This document shows, one piece after another, positions 1-4,706 of a stretch of 7,685 nt of DNA. A program made the translations under genes and the position numbers. Position 1 is the first letter of the stretch. Every line of letters starts with the position of its first letter. The stretch spans positions 66,025-73,709 of the forward strand of contig DBZY01000034.1 of the NCBI GenBank assembly GCA_002311835.1. The letters are read 5' to 3'. Origin of the DNA: Proteobacteria bacterium UBA1148 (GTDB taxonomy: Bacteria; Pseudomonadota; Gammaproteobacteria; Steroidobacterales; Rariloculaceae). The notes beneath the pieces were generated by a model. That model was not told the origin of the DNA. It saw only the letters and a list, made by a program, of their open reading frames with translations, and made no database searches.

Positions 1-251
1 CCCTGGCGAACTTCCAGAGGCTTTTTTGTGATTGGCTTATCTGGAAAAACACGAATCCAAATTTTCCCGCCACGTTTAACATGCCGCGTCATTGCTCTAC
101 GAGCGGCCTCAATCTGCCTCGAAGTCAGTCTCCCTCTATCAAGAGCCTTCAATCCATACTCGCCAAAACTGACATTATTCCCCCGCTGAGCCAGTCCACG
201 ATTACGACCCTTATGTTGTTTTCTAAACTTTGTGCGCTTCGGTTGGAGCAT
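1..251 (-). CDS. rplP: 50S ribosomal protein L16, 3' end cut off by the window edge
   Basis: L16 is a 50S protein that contacts 23S rRNA near the A-site tRNA and the peptidyl transferase region. Only the first 83 codons are visible; from memory the E. coli protein has 136 residues. The start is the ATG at 251, opening MLQPKRTKFRKQHKGRNRG, a nearly invariant L16 N-terminus. KIWIRVFPDKPITKKP (about residues 63-78) is the conserved core. Relative to E. coli there is one extra residue near position 23 (AQRGNNVSFG). R82 in the visible VRQ corresponds to E. coli R81, the arginine hydroxylated by the oxygenase YcfD/RoxA, so the substrate residue is present; whether this organism has the enzyme cannot be seen. 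The gene lies 21 bp after rpsC with only a weak Shine-Dalgarno-like GAAAG, so translational coupling to rpsC is plausible. rpmC and rpsQ would be expected next, outside the window. Confidence 0.97.
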   Translation of the reverse strand, partial: MLQPKRTKFRKQHKGRNRGLAQRGNNVSFGEYGLKALDRGRLTSRQIEAARRAMTRHVKRGGKIWIRVFPDKPITKKPLEVRQ

Positions 252-272
252 GGTGTCTTTCTATCAATACTA

Positions 273-953
273 TTACTTCGATCGAGAATCCTGGGATTCT
301 TGAACTGATTCGGCTGAATCAAAAACTTCACCACGAAATATCCAGACCTTCACTCCAATAACGCCGTAAGTTGTTCTAGCTTCTGCAAGACCATAGTCAA
401 TATCCGCACGGAATGTATGTAACGGCACTCTACCTTCTCTATACCATTCGGATCTGGCAATTTCTGCGCCATTTAAACGACCAGCTACTTTTACTTTTAT
501 GCCTTCTGCACCAATGCGCATGGTATTCGTAACCGCCCTACGCATTGCACGTCGGAACTGGACTCGTCGCTCCAACTGTTGCGCAATCCCTTCCGCAACG
601 AGCAGCGCATCTAACTCTGGTTTACGTATTTCTAAAATATTCAGGCGAACATCATGAAGCGCCATACCTAGAAGCTTCGCTACCTCTATACGCAACTTCT
701 CAATATCCTCACCCTTTTTACCGATTACGATGCCGGGCCGGGCCGTGTGAATAGTTATGTTAGCTCGCTTTGCTGGGCGCTCAATTTGTATCAGGCTTAC
801 TGAAGCATCTTTAAGTTTCTTTTTCAGAAGCTCCCGAACCTGATGATCCTGATAAACATAAGCAGCATAAGTCCGTGAATTGGCATACCACTTAGAGGTC
901 CACTCCTTAGTGATGCCCAGACGGATACCGATTGGATGTACTTTTTGTCCCAT
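273..953 (-). CDS. rpsC: 30S ribosomal protein S3
   Basis: S3 sits in the 30S head at the mRNA entry channel and, with S4 and S5, helps unwind incoming mRNA. The 226-residue product opens MGQKVHPIGIRLGITKEW, typical of the family. It carries a type II KH domain with the GKKG loop at residues 78-81, then the conserved RKPELDA segment (110-116) and the C-terminal S3 domain with SEWYREGRVPLHT (168-180). The entry-channel basic residues R131/R132/K135 of E. coli correspond to R134/R135/R138 here, so the charge is kept. Two small departures from E. coli are three extra residues around 94-106 and a shorter tail after VWIFRGEV that is rich in Ser, Asp and Glu rather than Lys. The reading frame ends in tandem stops, TAA then TAG. 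The gene starts 8 bp after rplV, and its weak ribosome-binding sequence lies inside the end of rplV. Confidence 0.98.
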   Translation of the reverse strand: MGQKVHPIGIRLGITKEWTSKWYANSRTYAAYVYQDHQVRELLKKKLKDASVSLIQIERPAKRANITIHTARPGIVIGKKGEDIEKLRIEVAKLLGMALHDVRLNILEIRKPELDALLVAEGIAQQLERRVQFRRAMRRAVTNTMRIGAEGIKVKVAGRLNGAEIARSEWYREGRVPLHTFRADIDYGLAEARTTYGVIGVKVWIFRGEVFDSAESVQESQDSRSK

Positions 954-961
954 ACTTTAAA

Positions 962-1303
962 TTACCTAACTGGCTCGTCCCCGACCTGAACAGTGATATG
1001 ACTGTTACGCTTCAGCACCCTAGTGCCCCGACCTTTTGCACGAGCGCGATGACGCGCCAAAGTAGGCGCCATTCTGATTTCCACGGTAGACACTCTTAGC
1101 TCATCAATATCAGCCCCATGATTATGTTCGGCATTAGCAATCGCGGACTCTAGTACCTTACGCATCAGGTGGGCTGCCTTCTTAGGGCTGAACTGAAGGA
1201 TCTTGAGAGCCTGCCCAACTGTCCGACCTCTAATTTGATCCGCCACCAACCGACATTTTTGCGGGGAGATCCGAGCGTAACGATGTTTTGCTGCTGTCTG
1301 CAT
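962..1303 (-). CDS. rplV: 50S ribosomal protein L22
   Basis: L22 binds all domains of 23S rRNA, and its long beta hairpin lines the polypeptide exit tunnel beside L4. The product has 113 residues (E. coli 110) and aligns to E. coli L22 without gaps: AKHRYARISPQK near the start, LESAIANAEHNHGADID (51-67), and LKRNSHITV (97-105) near the end. The hairpin is the divergent part. The usual EGP before the loop reads MAP (78-80), and the positions equivalent to E. coli M82-K83-R84, whose deletion gives macrolide resistance there, read L-A-R. The later RAKGR (88-92) is kept. The ATG start lies 9 bp after rpsS, with a weak purine-rich stretch overlapping the rpsS stop, which points to coupled translation. 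Confidence 0.98.
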   Translation of the reverse strand: MQTAAKHRYARISPQKCRLVADQIRGRTVGQALKILQFSPKKAAHLMRKVLESAIANAEHNHGADIDELRVSTVEIRMAPTLARHRARAKGRGTRVLKRNSHITVQVGDEPVR

Positions 1304-1312
1304 ATCACTTTC

Positions 1313-1588
1313 TCAGGCTTTAGCCTTACGGTCTCCCGAATGCCCTCTGAACGTTCGAGTGGCCGCAAACTCCCCGAGCTTATGCCCCACCATGTTCTCT
1401 GAAATCAGCACAGGAATGTGTTGGCGCCCGTTGTGCACTGCAATGGTCAACCCCACCATATCCGGAATAACCATCGATCGACGTGACCAGGTTTTTATCG
1501 GACGTCTATCATTGGTCCTCGACGCCTCTTCCACCTTCTTTAAAAGATGGGTATCTATAAATGGTCCTTTCTTAATGGATCGGGGCAT
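1313..1588 (-). CDS. rpsS: 30S ribosomal protein S19
   Basis: S19 is a 30S head protein that forms a complex with S13 and takes part in intersubunit bridges near the A-site tRNA. The product has 91 residues (E. coli 92). It opens MPRSIKKGPFIDTHLLKKV and continues with the family-defining TWSRRSMVIPDMVG (33-46), VHNGRQHIPV (51-60) and GHKLGEFAATRTFRGH (68-83). The ATG start is well supported by an AGGTGGAG Shine-Dalgarno sequence at 1596-1603, seven bases upstream. It lies 23 bp after rplB and 9 bp before rplV, as expected in the S10 operon. Nothing unusual was seen in it. Confidence 0.98.
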   Translation of the reverse strand: MPRSIKKGPFIDTHLLKKVEEASRTNDRRPIKTWSRRSMVIPDMVGLTIAVHNGRQHIPVLISENMVGHKLGEFAATRTFRGHSGDRKAKA

Positions 1589-1611
1589 AGTGTATCTCCA
1601 CCTGAACTCGG

Positions 1612-2439
1612 TTACTTCTTCTGCCTACGCCGAACTATCATATTGTCGGTTCGCTTGTTATTTCGCGTCTTGTAACCCTTGGTAGGCACACCCCAGGGAG
1701 TTACAGGATGCCGTCCCCCTGAACTACGACCTTCACCACCGCCATGAGGGTGGTCTACGGGATTCATGGCGACACCCCTGACAGTGGGCCTAACACCACG
1801 CCAGCGTTTAGCTCCCGCTTTTCCGAGCTTGCTTAGATTGTGTTCATAGTTACCAACTTCACCAACAGTGGCCCTACAATCTACATGGATTCTTCGCATC
1901 TCCCCAGATCTCAGTCTTAACGTCGCATATTGACCTTCACGAGCAACGATCTGAACAGAGCCTCCGGCACTACGCGCGATTTGCCCGCCTTTACCAGACT
2001 TCATTTCAATACAGTGAACCAACGTTCCCACAGGAATGTTCTTTAACGGCAAAGCATTTCCAGCTCTAATTGGCGCGTCACTCCCTGACTGTATTGGATC
2101 ACCCGCCTTACAACGCCTCGGCGCCAATATGTACCGCCTCTCTCCATCCGCATATAAAACCAGCGCAAGATGAGCGCTTCTGTTCGGGTCATACTCAATT
2201 CGCTCGACACTTCCCGCAATTCCATCCTTATCCCGCTTGAAATCCACAATCCGGTAATGCTGCTTGTGACCGCCGCCACGATGCCGAGTGGTAATACGAC
2301 CCTTATTGTTCCGACCACCTGTGCTGGATTTAGGTTCTAGCAAAGGAGCATGTGGCTCGCCCTTGTGTAAATCGTTACGCACCGTACGAACAACAAATCG
2401 CCTGCCTGCTGAAGTAGGTTTTGCTTTTCGCACCGCCAC
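1612..2439 (-). CDS. rplB: 50S ribosomal protein L2
   Basis: L2 is a universally conserved 50S protein needed for subunit association and for the integrity of the peptidyl transferase centre. The 275-residue product (E. coli 273) has the N-terminal OB-fold region with GRNNKGRITTRHRGGGHK (42-59), the SH3-like domain, and the C-terminal MNPVDHPHGGGEGR (225-238). H230 corresponds to the histidine known as H229 in E. coli L2, whose substitution impairs peptidyl transfer. The start is a GTG at 2439 giving MAVRKAKPTS, matching the family N-terminus; no ATG fits. The ribosome-binding sequence is modest: an AGGT about eight bases upstream and a GGAAGG farther away. It lies 21 bp after rplW. Confidence 0.98.
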   Translation of the reverse strand: MAVRKAKPTSAGRRFVVRTVRNDLHKGEPHAPLLEPKSSTGGRNNKGRITTRHRGGGHKQHYRIVDFKRDKDGIAGSVERIEYDPNRSAHLALVLYADGERRYILAPRRCKAGDPIQSGSDAPIRAGNALPLKNIPVGTLVHCIEMKSGKGGQIARSAGGSVQIVAREGQYATLRLRSGEMRRIHVDCRATVGEVGNYEHNLSKLGKAGAKRWRGVRPTVRGVAMNPVDHPHGGGEGRSSGGRHPVTPWGVPTKGYKTRNNKRTDNMIVRRRQKK

Positions 2440-2460
2440 TATTATGTACCTATACCTTCC

Positions 2461-2769
2461 CTACTCGACGCCCATAAAGTCGATGTCATGACCCGGAGCC
2501 AGTTTGACATAAGCCTTTTTCCAATCAGACTTCCGACTGCGATTCGACCCTCGTTGTTTTACCTTCCCAGAGACATTAACCACCGTCACATTGCCGACCT
2601 CAACTTCAAACAACAGTTCGACTGCCTTTCGTATCTCACGTTTAGTCGCGTCACGGCGAACCTTGAACACCACCTGATGCTTTTCGTCCGCGACTGCGGT
2701 CGATTTCTCAGATATATGTGGACCGAGAATTATGGTCATCAGCCTCTCTTCATGTACTGCTCGAGTCAC
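2461..2769 (-). CDS. rplW: 50S ribosomal protein L23
   Basis: L23 lies at the polypeptide exit, where it is the docking site for trigger factor and the signal recognition particle. The product has 102 residues (E. coli 100). It contains the conserved LGPHISEKST (15-24), an FEVEVGNVTVVNVSGK strand-loop region, and RKSDWKKAYVKL near the C-terminus. I chose the GTG at 2769. It overlaps the rplD stop in a GTGA arrangement, is preceded by a consensus GGAGGA, and keeps the EERL segment that E. coli L23 also has before its conserved core. An in-frame ATG ten codons later (2739) would give a protein lacking that segment. The 4-bp overlap suggests translational coupling to rplD. Confidence 0.96.
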   Translation of the reverse strand: MTRAVHEERLMTIILGPHISEKSTAVADEKHQVVFKVRRDATKREIRKAVELLFEVEVGNVTVVNVSGKVKQRGSNRSRKSDWKKAYVKLAPGHDIDFMGVE

Positions 2770-3371
2770 CCGAGTTTCTCCTCCAATAACTTAGCGGCAG
2801 CTACTGTCATCAAAACTTTTTCGTGACCAATAAGATTAACTGGATCAACGGACTGCACATCTTGCACTTCTACATGAGGAAGATTCCGTGCTGCTAAAAG
2901 CAAATCTCGATCAAAACCCTCAACAACTATAAGAGTACTATCAAGCTTCAGTTTTTCTAACTTTGTCACAAGTTCCTTTGTCTTCGGCGCACTAACGGAG
3001 AAGTGTTCCATTAATAGAAGTCGGTCCTGACGTATGAGCTCCGATAACATCGACCGCATCGCACCACGATACATCTTACGGTTAACCTTCTGCGAAAAGT
3101 CGCGAGGTCTCGCAGCGAAAGTACGGCCCCCGCCTACCCATATTGGGCTTCTAATCGTTCCTGCTCTGGCACGACCGGTTCCCTTCTGCCGCCAAGGCTT
3201 TGTCCCGCCGCCACGTACTTGCGCGCGATTCTTCTGAGCTTTGGTTCCCTGACGCCCCCCTGCAAGATAAGCGGTAATGATTTGGTGCACTAACGCCTCT
3301 TTAAACTCCACTGCGAATGTTGCATCCGAAAGTTCCACACTCGACTTCTTGTCCTGGAGCTTAAGCTTCAT
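2766..3371 (-). CDS. rplD: 50S ribosomal protein L4
   Basis: L4 is an early-assembly 50S protein whose extended loop reaches the exit tunnel. In E. coli it also represses the S10 operon by acting on the mRNA leader, affecting both transcription and translation. The product has 201 residues, the same length as in E. coli, and aligns without gaps. The tunnel loop runs from about residue 40 to 85 and contains KPWRQKGTGRARAG (58-71). K63, which in E. coli gives erythromycin resistance when changed to Glu, is the normal lysine here. The start ATG lies inside the end of rplC (11-bp overlap) with GGAGA six bases upstream, and the stop overlaps the rplW start. Whether L4 regulates this operon cannot be seen, but the hairpin-rich leader at 4051-4293 is a candidate target. 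Confidence 0.98.
   Translation of the reverse strand: MKLKLQDKKSSVELSDATFAVEFKEALVHQIITAYLAGGRQGTKAQKNRAQVRGGGTKPWRQKGTGRARAGTIRSPIWVGGGRTFAARPRDFSQKVNRKMYRGAMRSMLSELIRQDRLLLMEHFSVSAPKTKELVTKLEKLKLDSTLIVVEGFDRDLLLAARNLPHVEVQDVQSVDPVNLIGHEKVLMTVAAAKLLEEKLG
2779..2784 (-). promoter_or_regulatory. Ribosome-binding site that supports the GTG start of rplW
   Basis: GGAGGA lies inside the last codons of rplD, nine bases before the GTG at 2769. The alternative in-frame ATG at 2739 has only a GAGAGG three bases upstream, which is too close, so the GTG start is preferred. Confidence 0.75.
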
Positions 3372-4050
3372 TCACCGTCTCCAATTTTCTTGCAGAGTCA
3401 TGAATTGACGCTTTTGCTTTTACTGCTGGGCGGACTATTACCTGTCCACCAGGGGCACCAGGGACACCACCCTTCACAAACAGCAAGTTCCTTTCCGAAT
3501 CAACCCGTACAATCTCGGCGTTAGGAATAGTCCGGCGAACATTACCCATCTGACCAGCCATCTTTTTGCCCTTGAACACCCGACCCGGGCTCTGATTTTG
3601 ACCGATGGAGCCCGGAGCTCGATGAGCCAGCGAATTACCATGTGTTGCGTCCTGCATATGAAAATGATGTCGCTTTATCACACCCGCAAAGCCCTTACCC
3701 TTGGAGGTGCCAATCACATCTACTTTTTGCCCATTCTGGAACACATCTACTTTAAGCTCGATGCCCGGCGCGAGATCTTCTCCCTCGTTCTCTTTAAGTC
3801 TGAATTCCCAGAGGCCTCGCCCCGGGTTGATCTCCGCCTTACCAAAGTGGCCAAGTAGCGGCTTCACGGTACGGTCGGACGATACCTTGCCAAAGGTAAC
3901 CTGAACTGCCCGATAACCATCACGATCAACGGTTTTCATCTGTGCAACTCGATTGGGTAGGGCCTCTATCACGGTGACCGGGATAGACTCTCCCTCATCC
4001 GTGAATACGCGGGTCATACCGCATTTGCGGCCCACTAGACCGATTGGCAT
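3361..4050 (-). CDS. rplC: 50S ribosomal protein L3
   Basis: L3 is one of the first proteins to bind 23S rRNA, and its central extension reaches towards the peptidyl transferase centre. The product has 229 residues (E. coli 209). It opens MPIGLVGRKCGMTRVFT and contains the hallmark GTSKGKGFAGVIKRHHF (114-130), DATHGNSLAHR (134-144) and GSIGQNQSPGRVFKGKKM (147-164). Q153 corresponds to E. coli Q150, the glutamine N5-methylated by PrmB. The extra length is mostly a tail of roughly 15-20 residues after VRPAVKAKA. The ATG start has a good AAAGGA ribosome-binding sequence seven bases upstream. A 300-bp gap with its own promoter separates it from rpsJ, so it appears to be the first gene of the S10 transcript. 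Its end overlaps rplD by 11 bp. Confidence 0.98.
   Translation of the reverse strand: MPIGLVGRKCGMTRVFTDEGESIPVTVIEALPNRVAQMKTVDRDGYRAVQVTFGKVSSDRTVKPLLGHFGKAEINPGRGLWEFRLKENEGEDLAPGIELKVDVFQNGQKVDVIGTSKGKGFAGVIKRHHFHMQDATHGNSLAHRAPGSIGQNQSPGRVFKGKKMAGQMGNVRRTIPNAEIVRVDSERNLLFVKGGVPGAPGGQVIVRPAVKAKASIHDSARKLETVNEA
3378..3382 (-). promoter_or_regulatory. Ribosome-binding site of rplD inside rplC
   Basis: GGAGA lies six bases before the rplD ATG (3371) and within the final codons of rplC. Ribosomes finishing rplC therefore pass over this site, consistent with coupled translation of L3 and L4. Confidence 0.7.
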
Positions 4051-4109
4051 ATTCGTGTCCTTTAATCCGCGCCGCCGCCCACGCCTCTACGACTGGATCG
4101 GACGCTTCA

Positions 4110-4133
4110 GCCAGCACCTACTATAGTTCTGGC
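4110..4133 (-). promoter_or_regulatory. Leader hairpin 4 (5+3 bp around an A-G mismatch)
   Basis: GCCAG (4133-4129) pairs with CUGGC (4114-4110). After an A-G mismatch three more pairs, one of them U-G, close a 6-nt loop. This is the weakest of the four helices. It begins three bases after hairpin 3 ends. Confidence 0.35.
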
Positions 4134-4136
4134 ACT

Positions 4137-4174
4137 CAGGATCTGTGGGTTGAGAAACCCCCACCTAAACCCTG
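4137..4174 (-). promoter_or_regulatory. Leader hairpin 3 (15 bp with two 2-nt bulges, UCUC loop)
   Basis: The 3' arm AACCCACAGAUCCUG (4151-4137) is paired at every position. The 5' arm (4174-4156) reads CAGGGUUU, bulge AG, GU, bulge GG, GGGUU, and the loop is UCUC. Two pairs are G-U. This is the longest helix in the leader. Bulged helices of this kind are common protein-binding sites, but no partner can be named from sequence. Confidence 0.5.
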
Positions 4175-4192
4175 GGTCGTGTTGGTCTATGG

Positions 4193-4213
4193 CGCCAGGT
4201 GAATTCCCCGGCG
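4193..4213 (-). promoter_or_regulatory. Leader hairpin 2 (7 bp, 7-nt loop)
   Basis: CGCCGGG (4213-4207) pairs with CCUGGCG (4199-4193), with one G-U pair and a GAAUUCA loop. It is GC-rich but short, has no U-run after it, and sits between hairpins 1 and 3. Confidence 0.45.
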
Positions 4214-4231
4214 ACCCCCTAGTGCTAAAGT

Positions 4232-4260
4232 GGCCCGACAGCAGACGCTTCCACCGGACC
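4232..4260 (-). promoter_or_regulatory. Leader hairpin 1 (10 bp, 9-nt loop)
   Basis: In the minus-strand RNA, GGUCCGGUGG (4260-4251) pairs along its full length with CUGUCGGGCC (4241-4232) around a 9-nt loop. Six pairs are Watson-Crick and four are G-U. The G-U pairs would be A-C mismatches on the opposite strand, so this fold suits only the transcript running into rplC. Confidence 0.5.
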
Positions 4261-4299
4261 AATAACGCCCCCGCATCTCAGGTACAGGAGCAGCCAGGC

Positions 4300-4329
4300 A
4301 TTATATGGCACCTATCCCTTGAGATTCAA
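4300..4329 (-). promoter_or_regulatory. Sigma70-type promoter for the rplC operon
   Basis: On the minus strand a TTGAAT hexamer (4329-4324; TTGA matches the -35 consensus) is followed after exactly 18 bp by a perfect TATAAT (4305-4300). Transcription would begin near 4293, about 240 nt before the rplC start codon. The -35 begins 21 bp past the rpsJ stop, in a non-coding gap, where a promoter for the following operon would be expected. Read-through from the upstream tuf-rpsJ transcript is still possible, because no terminator is seen between rpsJ and this site. Confidence 0.7.
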
Positions 4330-4350
4330 CGCGCGCAGCTGACTAAACCA

Positions 4351-4665
4351 CTAATTAAGCTTAATCTGGACATCCACTCCAGCAGGAAGCTCAAGTCTCA
4401 TCAGAGCATCCACTGTCTTGTCAGTAGGGTCCACAATATCCATGAGGCGCTTGTGGGTCAGTAACTCGTACTGATCTCGAGCATCCTTATTCACGTGTGG
4501 AGAGATCAGCACAGTATATCGTTCAATCTTCGTCGGTAGAGGAATTGGGCCTTTCACAGTCGCCCCAGTTCGCTTCGCCGTTTCCACAATCTCTCCAGCC
4601 GAACGGTCAATCAGCTTATGATCAAACGCCTTGAGACGTATCCGAATGTTCTGGCTTTTTGCCAT
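4351..4665 (-). CDS. rpsJ: 30S ribosomal protein S10 (NusE)
   Basis: S10 is a 30S head protein. As NusE it also pairs with NusB in antitermination complexes and links NusG-bound RNA polymerase to the ribosome. The product has 104 residues (E. coli 103). It contains the conserved IRIRLKAFDHKLID (7-20), AGEIVETAKRTGATVKGPIP (23-42), and the exposed loop ending in ISPHVNKDARDQYE, then DPTDKTVDALMRLELPAGVD. One residue stands out: after QYE the usual I/M-R-T-H reads LLTH, with Leu in place of a well-conserved Arg. The ATG start has AGGAT five bases upstream. The gene follows tuf by 41 bp with no clear promoter between them, so it probably ends the str transcript and does not begin the S10 operon. 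Confidence 0.98.
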   Translation of the reverse strand: MAKSQNIRIRLKAFDHKLIDRSAGEIVETAKRTGATVKGPIPLPTKIERYTVLISPHVNKDARDQYELLTHKRLMDIVDPTDKTVDALMRLELPAGVDVQIKLN

Positions 4666-4706
4666 GTATTATCCTATATAGAGACCGCTTGCGGCCGCTA
4701 TTCAAA

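Larger units (their letters stand above)
4051..4293 (-). promoter_or_regulatory. Long structured 5' leader of the rplC operon, candidate ribosomal protein regulatory RNA
   Basis: The 300 bp between the rpsJ stop and the rplC start hold no recognisable gene. About 243 nt of it would be the transcribed leader, counting from the predicted start near 4293. Read as minus-strand RNA it can form four consecutive hairpins: 4232-4260, 4193-4213, 4137-4174 and 4110-4133. A GC-rich linker and the rplC ribosome-binding sequence follow. Long structured leaders ahead of ribosomal protein operons are commonly autoregulatory; in E. coli, L4 acts on the leader upstream of rpsJ. That this leader binds L4 or any other encoded protein is inference. 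No hairpin is followed by a U-run, so no intrinsic terminator is evident. The foldings were worked out by eye without energy calculation. Confidence 0.5.

Noticed and set aside
545..754. Plus-strand open frames lying opposite the ribosomal protein genes, this one inside rpsC.
   Set aside because: They are antisense shadows of well-identified conserved genes, without ribosome-binding sites or recognisable products.
4187..4276. A 29-codon reading frame on the minus strand in the rplC leader, starting ATG 17 nt after the predicted transcript start.
   Set aside because: It has no convincing ribosome-binding sequence, no run of one amino acid as in attenuator peptides, and no recognisable protein features. 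It overlaps leader hairpins 1 and 2. It could be a leader peptide, but the sequence alone does not support one.
4150..4464. An open frame of about 104 codons on the plus strand across the rpsJ-rplC gap.
   Set aside because: It runs antisense into rpsJ, has no good ribosome-binding site, its composition is unlike a known protein, and it is antisense to the proposed leader. It is most likely a chance frame.
4683..4697. A small inverted repeat (CCGC/GCGG) after tuf as a terminator.
   Set aside because: Only four pairs with a two-base loop, and no U-run follows, so it would not terminate transcription.
4666..4706. A possible promoter between tuf and rpsJ (TTGAAT and TATATA).
   Set aside because: The spacing is 19 bp and the -10 match is partial; no other pair of hexamers fits better. 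The short gap suits co-transcription with tuf.
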